Origin: Mya arenaria
Taxonomy: Eukaryota > Mollusca > Bivalvia > Myida > Myidae
Direction: 5' to 3'
Length of the DNA stretch: 64,000 nt
Assembly (NCBI RefSeq): GCF_026914265.1
Contig: NC_069124.1
Location: forward strand, 14,467,088-14,531,087
In this document: positions 46,501 to 58,540 of the stretch, in pieces
Position numbering within the stretch: position 1 is the first letter of the stretch
Layout of the letters: every line of letters starts with the position of its first letter
The notes under the pieces: model-generated
What the model saw: only the letters and a program-made list of their open reading frames with translations
Databases searched by the model: none
Told to the model about the DNA's origin: nothing
Made by a program: the position numbers and the translations under genes

Positions 46501-47695
46501 TGTATGTGATATTAATTAACGTTAACGTTGGCTATTTTAGCGCACGTTGCTAGCGCTGGTCAGTGCTGCAATGCTTACTATGACATCACGTTCGAGTACC
46601 ACGACGCCCAGTGGTGCAGCTCCTACTGCTGCGGTACCTCCACGTCCGGTGGGTTCCTTTCAACATCCGTGGGGGTCCTCGAATGTTGTGATAACTTCCT
46701 GTTGGCAGCCAGTTCTGAAGACACCTCGTCGGTTTGTCCGGACTTTTTTCTTCAAAACACGTATGTATTTTAAACGAAAAATACGATGTCTTTAATGGTT
46801 TTTGGACCACATAATACCTGAGGCGATTCAAGGATATGGAAATTGTTCGTGTATTATTTCATGTACATGTATATTGATTCAACAAAAATCGGTCAATGTC
46901 GTTTTACATGCTTGGAAAAAATGGAGATTTGTAAGTACATCTAACTTATTCCATCACCATACTGAACATCCGCAATAATAATTATATGACTCAAATGTTT
47001 GTCTTGTTAACGGTCTTTGTGATGTTTCATCAGTTGGGCGCCCATCCTGATCGCGTTTGGCGGCCTTGGATCCCTGATCTGTATTTGTGTAGTGGTAGCA
47101 TGCTGTTGTCAGGGTGGCACTCACAGAGGCGCTGTAGTCCAGCCTGCACAACCGCAGATCGGTGAGTACAACCGCCTTTATGTACGAACATATCAACGCG
47201 TGGTTAAGATGGAAGAAATATCCAAACAGCATGCAAGCATCAGGCTTCATTAATTGTTTTTCAAAGACCCTTTCCCGGGAGAAATATTTTTGTCATCTCT
47301 TTATTTATGAGACGGAGCATACAAATTGCATTTAATGGTCTCGGCCGTCATGCAGAAACAAGGCTGCAGCATTTGGTATTAAAAAATAAGAAACAAACTT
47401 TGCAAATGTTATGTAATTGTTAATTTTGTGCCAACGGTGTCATTCTTCAACAATACTGAAATTCCAGGTCTTTCCTGGCTTTCAAATGATGTCAAAACGT
47501 GTTTCAGGTTTGATAACGATTGCTGGAAGTAGCAATCCCCAACACTCACAATGCCCATATGGAGTCCAGCAGTACCCTCCAGGCGCGTACCCACCCGGGA
47601 ACCAGGCTCCCGGTTACCCGCCTGGAGCAGCCTACCCGCCACCCGAGTACGGAGCAGGGGCCCAAAGTGCATTTCCGCCCAACCAGAGCGCTTGA
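43598..47695 (+). CDS. Shisa/CYYR1-like transmembrane adaptor, gene B, four exons
   Basis: Exons: 43598-43646 (MENLLGGFRILLVLIS), 46541-46760, 47034-47161 and 47508-47695; phases 1, 2, 1; 194 residues. The ectodomain carries the eight conserved cysteines (QCCNAYYDITFEYHDAQWC, SSYCCG, LECCDN, SVCPDFF). The helix is WAPILIAFGGLGSLICICVV with ACCCQGG. The tail keeps YPPGAYPPGNQAPGYPPG and the PPxY motif as PPPEYGAG, but stops soon after (FPPNQSA). AATAAA at 47848 is a plausible polyadenylation signal. Intron 1 (2.9 kb) holds 145-bp repeats and a GCGGATCC-type element, arranged as in gene A. No disabling change seen. Confidence 0.9.
44100..44800 (+). repeat. Degenerate tandem repeat, about 145-bp period, in gene B intron 1
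   Basis: Unit starts at about 44248, 44393 and 44613, with motifs GACTTCAAACT.TGTAGGC, GGTCAGTGGGTCAA and GTGACCTTGAGCTGAA. An insertion of about 75 bp separates the second and third units. Matches gene A intron 1 (35176-35520). Confidence 0.65.
45852..46082. mobile_element. GCGGATCC-type MITE in gene B intron 1
   Basis: Starts gtgcggatccaggaattgac with gttagagggggcgtaactta and ends tgcgccccctcttaatccgc. The inverted ends (GCGGATYMAG, GGGGGCGCA) are clearest in this copy. Confidence 0.75.
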
Positions 47696-47853
47696 CAACC
47701 ATTGGATGCAGGCGCATCATAATATGCTACGTGTATTCATATAGAATATATTAGCAATATTTGTCGTTCCTATTCAGACTTAAAGTGCCATAATATATAT
47801 GCATAATTTCTGTGAGCGTTTCTTGCTGAAAAGTGTGAGCGTTTTAAAATAAA

Positions 47854-48440
47854 ATATAAATATTATACATTGCATCAATTTTGCATATATACATAACAAT
47901 GACGCATGAATGGCGTAAAATTAGAGCATATTCACAGAAATGTTCGTACTGTAGACTGAACACTTGGCTTTCATGGATATATGTGCTTTCACATACTGCT
48001 TGATTAAATTTCCAAAAATATGATCATTTTGAAAATCCACATTGTTGCGGGCTATTAATTTTTTTTATACTCCTTAAAAACGTTTAGATAAATATCATAA
48101 AGTGGCAAAGGCAATCGCATGATATTTGAATAAAATTGGTACTGTACGGATGGGGTTTATATATTTTCATTAAAAAAAGAGATCGCATACAGAACAATAA
48201 ATTTTAAGAGCGGGTAAGAGCGAAACATACAGATACCCATAAAATGTAATGACATCTGTAGAAATTCGTTCAAAATGGATTTATTTGGCACAATGGTTTT
48301 ATATGTTTTATAATTGAATATGTCACTTTTACTTTATTCTTCATAGTTCTAAAGTTGATGGTGGGGCATATATTCCAATTTTGTAAGAATTGACAAGTAT
48401 TATGCCAAGTGTGAGCCCAGAAAGACTCGTGTTTCAGATT
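47854..48440. other. 3' flank of gene B, no gene seen
   Basis: Its first part is homologous to the 3' flanks of A, C and D (for example a ccacattgt followed by ggctatta-type motif at 48040, 38110, 56860 and 62940). Confidence 0.55.
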
Positions 48441-49632
48441 ACACGAGTTTCACTGACCCTTGCAATGCGGAAATCCCATCGGTTATCGGTAAGGATATTT
48501 TGATGCAATCAGAACACCTCGGCCAGTATCCAACAGGACTTTGCGAAGTCTATCTCAAAGCTTGCCGGAGTTGTCCGAGTTGTTACGATTTATTTTGATG
48601 GTCTGTTTGTGGTGTCTGTACCTTTGTGTCTCTCTTTCAATGTCCTTGAGTCTTACCAATGTGCCTTTTAAAAGGGTGTCTATGCCATGTGTTATTGCCT
48701 GCTGTGCCCATCTCTGTATTTTAAAAAATACAAGTTCTTATCTTAAAGCTTTAACGGTGTATGACAAAGAGGAAGTCGTTGGCATGCGACATGCTCATAT
48801 AAGCAGAACGACGCTTTCCACATGTACATGCTTTCCACTCCATTACAGCTCAATACTTATAGAGGCTTGAAACATGATGTAGGCATAAGATCAATGCAAT
48901 GATATCTTAAGAATTGAATTTCAATATTAATATGGCATCTATTTGGCGAATCATGGCCACAGGGGCCAGACTTTGAAAACTGAATTTATGGACAGTGTCT
49001 AACACAATCATACTTGATGTACTTCGTGATAATTATTTATGCGACCCTTTAGACCGGTTGTTGGTCACCTTTGGCGGGAGGTCACAGGCAAACTTGTTCT
49101 CGTGTTATATAGAATAACATTGAGTTTGTCTCCAAGAGGTCCATTTTATTTATTAGTGAGTGACAACCTATGCGGTTGTACTGTATCATGAGGTGACTGG
49201 ACTGGCAACAAATAAATGATGTTAAGCGATGTTCGTGTCCTTGAGTATGGCACCCTTAGTAGTCGTTCGTTGGTAGCTATGGATGAAATGGGCAGTGATG
49301 GTTTCTTAAACCACTATGAGGTAAGGTTGGGAACAAGAATAACTTGGTAGTCACCCAAACGAAATCCGGAAATGCCATCTTCGTCCATTTCAAAGTTGCA
49401 CAGCTTTATTTTTTATTTAATTTTGGCTAACAAAGCTCGACCAAGAAGGGAAGGTCTAGTTTAATGAGTCATTCGAAAAGTCCAGGAGTACTAAACGCTG
49501 AAGTGTCATACATACTTGTGTAACTACATATAAAGAAAATATAATACCCCAAATAACAATATAATTATATTTAAAAAAAAAAAAAACTTAATATCCCGGT
49601 TGCCGCTTTGTCAGAAACATGTTGAAATTTTA

Positions 49633-49765
49633 ATGAAGGCGTTAGTTGCGATGGCCGAATGGGTAGATTGTCGGACTCAGATATTCGGTCCGCACTCAGA
49701 GTTTCGTCGGTGATTAGTACTGGTTATCACTCAGGAATGGTAAATGGTTCTAAAACATAGATGAC
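49633..49765 (+). mobile_element. tRNA(Leu/Ser)-related SINE
   Basis: Box-A-like GATGGCCGAATGGGTAGATT, then GTCGGACTCAGATATTCGGT and TTATCACTCAGGAATGG. The tRNA-like head suggests derivation from a class II tRNA. No intact tRNA fold. Confidence 0.6.
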
Positions 49766-49850
49766 TCTAAAACAAATAATTGTCACTAAAAAGTTCCACA
49801 GAGCTTAGTTGCTTGTTCGTCATTGCAGCGTAATTTTAATGCGAAAGTAA

Positions 49851-50095
49851 TGCACCAGTCAATTGTAACCACGCACTGCGGGAACGAACTGATGGTAAAA
49901 CCCCCGCCAAATGCCCGCACCCCAGGGACCCTAGGTAAGGCCCATTCCCCGTTATATTTTGCGCGAAGACAAACCCACCGCATTCACCCGGCACTGCGGG
50001 GACTCCTGAAAGGTAAAAACACGGCCCATTTCCCCGGCTCTCCCCGGTATACCCCCTGGGTGGGGGTGGGGGCGTGGTTACAATTGACTGGTGCA
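49851..50095. mobile_element. Harbinger-like MITE, 245 bp, with TAA target duplication
   Basis: Perfect inverted ends TGCACCAGTCAATTGTAACC and GGTTACAATTGACTGGTGCA, flanked by TAA (49848-49850 and 50096-50098). The paralogous block has the uninterrupted site ctaaagTAAaaacag at about 40891-40905, a natural empty site that fixes both ends and the 3-bp duplication. Confidence 0.9.
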
Positions 50096-50369
50096 TAAAA
50101 ACAAAAATAGAGAAAGTGCAATGATTAATACCAGTTTCATAAAGATTGCAGGAAAGTGAAGACAAATATCTCAAACATTGAACTGCGGACGAAGTGTTTT
50201 AAGAATGTTGACTGTTACATTGACCTTTCAATTTACTGACCCCCTGACCACCCCTGGTATTTCAACGACGGCAGGCGATCCCACTTCTTCCTCCGAATCT
50301 AGGTTCGGGTTTTACATCCTCGCTCAAGATTGTATTTAACACTATTGAGATTCACGGCCTTTGATGTAG

Positions 50370-51697
50370 GTGGCCAGTTTTGCGTTAAGTGCCAATGCTG
50401 TGGTATAATTTGACCACGTTTGCGTGAAGTACCAATTCTATGGTATAATTTGGCCACGTTTGCGTGAATAGCCAATGCTATGGTATAATTTGGCAACGTT
50501 TTCGTACAGTGCCAATGCTGTGGTATAATTTGGCCACGTTTGCTTGAATAGCCAATGCTATGGTATAATTTGACCACGTTTGCGTGAATAGCCAATGCTG
50601 TGGTTTAATTTGGCCACGTTTGCGTGAAGTGCCAATGCTGTGGTATAATTTGGCCACGTTTGCGTGAAGTGCCAATGCTGTGGTATAATTTGGCCACGTT
50701 TGAGTGATGAACCAATGCTGTGGTATAAATTGGCCACGTTTGCGTGATAAGCCAATGCTGTGGTATCATTTGGCCATGTTTGTGTGATGAACCAATGCTG
50801 TGGTATAATTGGCCCATGTTTGCGTGATGAGCCAATGCTGTGGTATAATTTGGCCACGTGTGCGTGATGAACTAATGCTGTGGTATAATTTGGGCACGTG
50901 TGCGTGATTAGCCAATGCTGTGGTATAATTTGGCCAAGTTTGCGTGAAGTGCCAATGCTGTGGTATAATTTGGACACGTTTGTGTGATAGACCAATGCTG
51001 TGGTATAATTTGGCCAGGTTTGCGTGATTAGCCAATGTTGTGGTATAAATTGGCCCATGTTTGCGTGATGAGCCAATGCTGTGGTATAAATTGGCTACGT
51101 TTCCGTGATGAGCCAATATTGTGGTATAAATTGGCCCATGTTGCGTGATAAGCCAAGGTCGAGGTATAAATTGGCCCATACTTGCGTGATTTGCCACGGT
51201 TTTGGTAATATTTGGCCACGTTTGCGTGATAAGCCAAGCGTATTATTTGGCCACCGTTTGCGTGATATTCCATGGTTGTGGTATAATTTGGCCAGGTTTG
51301 TGTGATAAGCCAAGGTTGTGGTATACTTTGGCCACGTTTTCTTAATAAGCCAATGATTGTGGTATAATTTGGTCACGTTTGCGTGATTTGCCACGGTTTT
51401 GGTAATATTTGGCCACGTTTGCGTGATAAGCCAAGCGTATTATTTGGCCACCGTTTGCGTGATTTGCCATGGTTGTGGTATAATTTGGCCCATGTTTGCA
51501 TGATTTGCCAGTGGTGTGGGGCCAAGGTTTTGATAAAGTTTGGCAAGGTTTGCGTGATAAGCCAAGCGTATAAATTGGCCACCGTTTGCGTGATTTGCCA
51601 TGGTTGTTGTATAATTTGGCCACGTTTGCGTGATTTGCCACGGTTGTGGTATAATTAACCCTTGTTTGCGTGATTTGTCAGGGTTGTGGGGCCGGCC
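50370..51697. repeat. 40-bp minisatellite, about 33 units
   Basis: Regular 40-bp spacing of gccaatgctgtggtataatt (for example 50591 and 50631). The second half changes to CCAAGG/CCACGG variants and has a higher-order duplication: about 85 bp at 51181-51266 recurs at 51378-51463. Since 40 is not a multiple of three, three units make a 40-residue repeat in every frame, producing many long spurious frames on the minus strand. Confidence 0.95.
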
Positions 51698-51699
51698 AC

Positions 51700-51816
51700 T
51701 TTGTGTGTGCGAACACTTCCTGTTTACTGGTATTTCGGAAACCAGTATACCGGGTATCTGGTAAAATAAAACAACGCGCATGCGCATCAAACATGAAATG
51801 AACATGAAAAGGAGTG
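51700..51816 (+). pseudogene. Truncated copy of SHL0 exon 4
   Basis: gtgcgaacacttcctgttta, then ggaaaccagtataccgggta, aacaacgcgcatgcgca and acatgaaaaggagtga match SHL0 exon 4 from about 31450 to its stop at 31575. It is broken: an in-frame TAA follows ctggtaaaa, and the first third of the exon, intron 3 and the transmembrane exon are missing. The 40-bp array abuts it directly through ggttgtggggccgg, which in SHL0 lies in intron 2 (30900-30915). A deletion of about 530 bp relative to SHL0 explains the junction. Confidence 0.85.
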
Positions 51817-52059
51817 ACGGTTGCATTTATTTATTTTGCGAGTACATGTTTTTAAGTATGTCCATAAACATTTTCTGAAAAAAATGTTCTTTTTCCTTGG
51901 TCTTTAGAAAACTATTAGTTGGCCTAAAATGATGACAGTCAAAGCTGACAGTATTGTGTTAATCATTAAAATGACAGAACTATTAGCCTCGCTTTAGTAT
52001 GTTGACTTTGTAACGTTGATATTAATGTCCTGTTAATTTAAAATGTATATGAACAAAAC

Positions 52060-52285
52060 TGTGTCCTATTAGCCCAATATTTGGCGTCCTCGTTGTTCAT
52101 TAATGCGTCCCGAGTTCGATTCTTGAAATTTGCGTTTGTGGTCACCAAGTCGGACTAGTGGGTTTTTTTCCGGGTTCTCCGGATTCCCCGAGAACACAAG
52201 GCCACAATCTAGAGCAATATCGTGCCAATGGCAGTGCATTAAACGTTCTTAACAATCGTTGTAAAATAAATCAACTTAACTAAAA
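52060..52285 (+). mobile_element. tRNA-related SINE, copy 3 (duplicated with its block)
   Basis: Box-B GAGTTCGATTC, then GTGGTCACCAAGTCGGAC and GGTTCTCCGGATTCC, and an AATATCGTGCC tail. It sits at the same place relative to the SHL0 exon 4 fragment as copy 2 does to SHL0, so it was copied by the segmental duplication. Confidence 0.75.
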
Positions 52286-53017
52286 CTTTGAGCATTTCTT
52301 TAACACCTCATTTGTTAAATATCGATGAAATTATAAAATTTCAAGTATTTTAGATGAATTCAATGCAACCTACACCCTTGAACTACTTAGCCCTAATTGG
52401 TTGATTCTGAATGTAAACTATTTTAAACATTTTATTATTTTGTTGTCCACGCGTGCATATGATTCCAAAACGCTATCGCAAATTCCATCCTCCCATTTAT
52501 CTCGCCTCGATCTAAACATTTCACATTTCGATGTGTCTCCATTGCAGGCATTTTGGCATCAAAACAATACAGAGAAAACATTCCACATTTTATTTGACTA
52601 AGGTTCTCTAAACTTTGCAATATATTGTTTGAAGCACTCCATAAAGGTTCAACCAGTTTGACAAGACCTATGTATAACTTTTCTGTCACTTAGTGGAAAT
52701 AATGGCTTTTAGTTAAATCTTTCCCTCAATCTGGCCCATAAGCTAAGCCTAAGGTATTTAAGAAAACAAATATATTTTTTTTAAAAATCCGAAAATTTTA
52801 AATTACGTTTTATATACAAGCAATAAAATTGGAAATAAAATAATCTTAAACGTAATGTGGAACAAATCAGACAGAAGGTTAATAAGAAGCGTTGAAGAGG
52901 CCTAATACAACCAGTAACTTGTTTCTTTATAAGTTAATGTAGGGAAATTTACTGACCGGCTTTGAAGGTGGCTTCAAGAATGTAGTTTACCTAAGGACTG
53001 TATTTGTGGCATGTCAC

Positions 53018-53222
53018 ATTCGGAACTCCTCGGCCATTTTTATTGAAAACAACCTCGGATGTATTTGGACGGTTTACATACTGTACTTTTAAGTCCGCTG
53101 CAAGTAGATCGCGTAGTAATTCTATTGAACTCTAAAACATTACATTTAATTAATGATATAATTCATACATGATGGCATACATCCGAGGTCGTTTTTGATA
53201 AAATGGCCGAGGAGTTCCGAAT
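53018..53222. mobile_element. ATTCGGAACTCC-family MITE, copy 3
   Basis: Ends ATTCGGAACTCCTCGGCCAT and ATGGCCGAGGAGTTCCGAAT are perfect inverse copies; arms of about 50 bp reach CCTCGGATGTAT. Shortest and best preserved copy. Confidence 0.88.
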
Positions 53223-53795
53223 GTACATGTCTAAGTGGTGACATTCCGGGTCTTGTGCTGATATTTCAAATGTTATCTTTACGTTTATGTTACACTCTGC
53301 TATTGTCTCAATTATCCCATTGTAGTTTGATAAGCACACAATCAAAATAGATGCCATACCTGGTAGCTGTAGTTTTATTGACTTTGTATTCTTAAGATTG
53401 TCATGTAGTAATGCAAAATTAGTCGTATCAATCTGCCAAAAAAAACTTATTCACATTCTCTGAAAATGAACAATATTGTTTACGAAAACCAAGTGGGCGA
53501 AACATTAGGTGTGAATTGGAATCAGTCAATCTGAAGAATCCTTTATATTGTTAACCGCATGAAGGCTAATTTAAGATTTAACAAATAAAGCTCGCATTAC
53601 AAGTATTATGTGAGTTCCTCAGAAGATCCTTAAATGAGATACATTAAGTTCACAGATTGAAAATGGGAATTCAAATAACTAAAGTTATTTTAAACTTGAT
53701 TTTGAAATGAATATCAAATAATTTGAAACCATTTAGCATTGTAGACAAGACATCCTGATAGAAAAATGGATTATTAAAGGAAATCAATATAAGCC

Positions 53796-56581
53796 ATGGA
53801 GAATCTTCTAGACGTTTGTCGCGTTTTGCTTGTTCTCATTTCAGGTAAGCAATAACGGGAATTGTCATCCTAACATCCCCACGTGCATATTAAAAATCTT
53901 TATCATCAACAGCAGTAGCAGCAACAGTTGGATCAGCAGCAGTAGCAGCAATAATTGGATCAGCATCAGTAGCAGCAACAGTTGGATCAGCGACAGTAGC
54001 AGCAATAGTTGGATCAGCAACGGTAGCAGCAACAGTTGGATTAACAGCAGTAGCAGCAACAGTTGAATCAGCAGCAGTAGCAGCAATAATTGGATCAGCA
54101 GCAATAGAGGCAACAGTTGGATCAGCAGCAGTAGCAGCAATAATTGAATCAGCAGCAGTAGCAGCAACAGTTGGATCAGTGGCAATAGCAGCAATAGTTG
54201 GATCAGCAGCAGTAGCAGCAACAATTGGATTAACAGCAGTAGCAGCAACAGTTGAATCAGCAGCGGTAGCAGCAATAGTTGGATCAGCAGCAGTAGCAGC
54301 AACAGTTGAATCAGCAGCGGTAGCAGCAATAATTGAATCAGCAGCAGTAGCAGCAACAGTTGGGTCAGCGGCAGTAGCAGCAATAGTTGGATCAGCAGCA
54401 GTAGCAGCAATAGTTGGATCAGCAGCAATAGCAGCAATAGTTGGATCAGCAGCAGTAGCAGCAACAGTTGAATCAGCAGCGGTAGCAGCAACAGTTGGAT
54501 CAACAGCAGTAGCAACAACAGTTGGATCAATAGCAGTAGCAGCAACAGTTGGATCAGCAACAGTAGCAGCAACAGTTGGATAAGCAGCCGTAGCAGCATC
54601 AGTTGGATCAGCAGCAGTAGCAACAAAAGTTTGATCAGCGGCAGTAGCAGGAACAGTTGGATCAGCAGCAGTAGCAGCAATAATTGGATCAGCAGAAGTA
54701 GCAGCAACAGTTGGATCAACAGCAGTAGCAGCAATAGTTGGATCAGCAGCAATAGCAGCAATAGTTGGATCAGCGGCAGTAGCAGCAACAGTTGGATCAG
54801 TAGCAGTAGCAGCAACAGTTGGAGCAGTAGCAGTAGCAACAACGGTTGAATTAACAGCGGCCACAACAACGTCATAATCGCTATCATTATTCTTTTCGTC
54901 ATTTTCGTCATCATCACTAGCGGATCCATCGGAAATTGGGGGAGGGGGGTGTGTGTGAAAATTACAATATTATATTATAAGCTTTCAGTTATTACTGTTT
55001 GTGTATTTACTCTAAATTTTTAGGTTTATGTTTTGAATATTAATTTATTGCACCCAAAAATAAATAAGTAATAATACGGACTGGCCTGGCAAAGACCAGA
55101 CATTTTATTCATATATAGTAAGAATGAACAGACCTCTTGGAGATCCATTGGTGCAAATTTATGCCAATTGTCCGCGTTCTCAGTAGATGATACAAAGCAC
55201 ATCTCATTTATAGTGAATTTCACATTGATACATACCGTTCTGCATAGCAACTTTGTCACAACGTGGCTGAGAATATGCTGTTGACGACATGGCTATTTTC
55301 AGCGCACGTTGCAAGCGCTGGTCAGTGCTGCAATGCTTACTACGACATCACGTTCGACTACCACGACGCCAAGTGGTGCAGCTCCTACTGCTGCGGCACC
55401 TCTACGACCGGTGGGATCTTCACAGCGTCCGTTGGGATCCTCGAATGTTGCGATAACTTCCTTTTGGCAGCCAGTTCTAAAGACACCTCAGTGGTGTGTG
55501 TGGACTTCTTTGTACAAAACATGTATGTATCTTAAACGAACAATACCATGTCTTTAAGAGCTTAGGGACAACACAACACATGAGAGGTTTCTTTAAATAT
55601 AAGGACGAAATTCGTGTTTAATTAAATAGATTCAACTTAATACTGGAAAAATTGTAGTAAAAAGTAAAATCATAGTTACATAATTTAAAAAATGATCAAT
55701 ATTTGTATGTTTGCTAGTACATCTTTCTTTTTAATTTCCAGAACGTGCATCCACAAAGATTAACATAATAAAACATATTATATTCTATATGCTCAGAATA
55801 ATTTGTAGTTTTGCTAGTATATCCTATTGGTTCCATCCCCATATTGTACATCCGCAAAATAATTATATGCCTCAAATGTCTTCAACTGTTCATGGTCTTT
55901 TAAATGCCCTCACAGTTGGGTACCCATCCTGATCGGGATTGGTGGACTTGTTGGCCTTGGTGTTGTGGTAGCCATCTGTTTTCAGCATGGCAATCGAAGA
56001 GGTGCCGTTGTCCAGCCTTCACAACCACAGACCGGTGAGTACATTTATGAACATATCAAAGCATGGTTAAAGATTGAAGAAGACATTCATTATACAAACA
56101 GTGCGCCAGCTTCATTAGCAAAGTGTTTACAATTTTCTATTTCCCGGCAGAAATGTGTTTGCCACCGCCTTATGTATTAGTCAGATCGCCTGTCACGCAG
56201 ATACAGGGTTGCAGTCAGTGGTAACTTTTGAAAAAAAAATATCAGATACAAAGTCACGTTATTAATGTAGCGGAATGTTGATTTATGATCCAACGATGAC
56301 ATTTATTCAACGAAATTGAACTCCTAGGTATTTTTGTACTTTAAAGTAATTGTCAATCATGTTCAGGTTTGGTAATGGTTGCCGGAGGTTACAATCCCCA
56401 ATACCCACAAGGCCCATATGGTGCCCAGCAGTACCTTCCGGGCGCGAACCCACCCGGGAACCACGCGCCTGGCTACCCCCTTGGAGCAGCCTACCCGCCA
56501 CCCGTGTACGGAGCAGGGGTCCAAAGTGCCAATTTGCCTCAAAAAAGTGCTGGACACCCAATGGTTGCAGACGAACCCTAA
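53796..56581 (+). CDS. Shisa/CYYR1-like transmembrane adaptor, gene C, four exons
   Basis: Exons: 53796-53844 (MENLLDVCRVLLVLIS), 55303-55522, 55916-56034 and 56367-56581; phases 1, 2, 1; 200 residues. The eight ectodomain cysteines are kept (QCCNAYYDITFDYHDAKWC, SSYCCG, LECCDN, VVCVDFF). The transmembrane exon is nine bases shorter than in A, B and D: WVPILIGIGGLVGLGVVVAI, then CFQHG, so the ACCCQ cluster of A and B is reduced to one cysteine. The tail retains PPPVYGAG (PPxY) and ends VADEP. AATAAA at 56636 lies 55 bases past the stop. Intron 1 begins with a 0.95-kb minisatellite about 60 bases after the splice donor. Confidence 0.9.
53904..54858. repeat. 27-bp minisatellite in gene C intron 1, about 35 units
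   Basis: Unit GTTGGATCAGCAGCAGTAG plus CAGCAACA, 27 bp, with CAA/AAT and GGA/GAA variants. It is in a multiple of three, so long open frames (up to 354 codons, Leu-rich on the minus strand) appear on both strands and are not genes. In genes A, B and D the same intron position carries only short ATC/CAG-type repeats. Confidence 0.95.
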
Positions 56582-56649
56582 CATGTCGATATTATGCATA
56601 TCTTTAAAAATGATATTTTCATTGTATTTTCATACAATAAAAAATATAA

Positions 56650-58540
56650 AGTCTCAAATAGATGTTTGAATAATTTTGCCGAATATTTTGACATAATATA
56701 ATGTTTGAGTGCAAGTCATGTATTATAACATTGTTGTTTTAGTGAATGTGTTTCATGTACATGTATTCTTACAGTAGACATGCCACTTGGCTTAATTGTA
56801 TATACTGCCTTCCTATAGTCATTGGTGAAAATGCCAAACATAAACGTTTAAGAAAGTCCACATTGTAGCTGCATATTGGTTGATCGTATTGAGTTGATGT
56901 CCTTGTCATTTTAGTCCCATGAACATTTGTATGTTACAGCAGTCTTTAATGGAAGCACTGGAAGCGTTGTAAGGCTGTTGGCGCGACTAGCATGAATTTA
57001 TTTTTTTTACAAATCTGTTCACACAGGCGATACAAATTGAATCCAAAAATATGTTGAGTGGCCTCAAACCCTTACCGATAAGTGCCTATCACTAACTTAA
57101 AATAGGCAATGTAAATTGATGATTTTTTTATAACAACTTAGCTACTTAAGCTTGTTAGGCTTAAGAAGTTTCGAAAAATTGGGCCCTAGTGCAAAAATTC
57201 TTGTCAAAAGTAGATCTGCCGAAACCTGATTTCGATTTGCGGTACTAAAGCGTGTAGGCCTGCGGTCAAAATGTGTGATTATCATGTATAGTGACAAAGG
57301 CAATCATATTGCTGGTATAAAAAGTCTGGTTTCACGTATTGAGCCGTGAATGTACTTTTGTATTTATACATATTTGTGTTAATCCCTGTAATGTCGTCAG
57401 TTTTTTCTATATCTCTAACATGTATTTGGTTAAGCGTTCAAACACCGATAGTAAATTGAATATGACTCAATCAGGTTTGAATTGTAGAGTTAACTAAATA
57501 AATGACTTAATGCGTTATCCGTGGCAGTGTATTGTTAATGAAACCAAAATTCCAGATAAGGTTTCATTTGCATTTCATTGAGCATTTCTCCATACTTTAA
57601 TAAATATTGTGGTCATCCCACATAATTATGAACTGAGTATTTCAAGTGATTGATACTCCATAGGCATTGTTTTGATTTAATTGACTATCAGCATAAATAT
57701 ATAAAAGTATTTGCGTTGGAATTTATTAGCATGCATATACTATCATTAGATGTTTATGTTAATTTGTTTTACAATAACTTGACTGAACCCACAAAACGTA
57801 GCAGGCCGAACGCCTTTCAACGCTTTAAGTGCTATGATTTGATAAAGTTGCAGTCGACTCCTGAGTAACCGAAAATAGAGGCTCACTGCTCACAACGGCT
57901 ACAGTGTAACAGCATTTGACTAACGTTCCCAAGTATTCCCCCCCGCCCCCGCCCCCCCCCCCCCCCCCCCCCCCAACCCCAACACTCCACAAAACAAACA
58001 AAATGTTCGTGAATGAAGGCAAATAAACTGACGGAGCCGGTAAATTGGCTTTAAAGGGTCGTTTAAATGGTTTGTATATTGCACTTTTAAGGGGGAAGGG
58101 GTATTACAAAATAAAGTGTGGCAACGTATTAGGTGTGTTAAAACTAAGATATTGACGGCCGTAACCTTTCAAAAATGATGATATATGATAAGATGTCTTT
58201 GAAGTCAATGGTTTTGAAAAGCGTTAGTAACGCGATTCAGCAAAAGTCTGTAGCGTGATTGGCTGATTGACATTATCACGTGATGATACTTATGTATTCA
58301 ATAAGATTAAAATATCCTTCAGTTGATGTATGAGTCCTTGTTGACAAGAGGATATGGTATCTGCTTTCTAATTGTTTTTCTTGACTGTGTCGACGTGGGC
58401 TCGCTCCACATTACGACCAGTTATTTATACGTTAATTGTATTTTTTTTTCGCAACTTCGGTATCGAAGAGTAAAATAATTATAATATAAGTGTTTTTAGA
58501 TACATTTCCAGGAAAACTACTGTTTTTGGTCGAAAAACAT
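56650..58540. other. 3' flank of gene C and spacer, no gene seen
   Basis: Contains a right-end fragment of the CTTAAG-rich MITE (57137-57190) and a long C-run (about 57940-57974). No coding exon recognised. Confidence 0.5.

Larger units (their letters stand above)
48450..50369 (+). repeat. Duplicated spacer block (partner 40545-41350) plus private sequence
   Basis: Colinear motifs match 40.5-41.2 kb. About 900 bp between 48.75 and 49.63 kb has no match there and holds no recognisable gene. The 110-codon frame at 48541-48870 is not conserved in the partner. Confidence 0.6.

Noticed and set aside
50299-51641. Series of minus-strand frames reading HANVAKLYHSIG-type repeats
   Set aside because: Produced by the 40-bp array. 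Three units give a 40-residue repeat in all frames; there is no independent coding sign.
53865-54929. 354-codon Leu-rich and 324-codon Ala/Thr-rich minus-strand frames
   Set aside because: By-products of the 27-bp minisatellite, whose length is a multiple of three. They are antisense to gene C intron 1.
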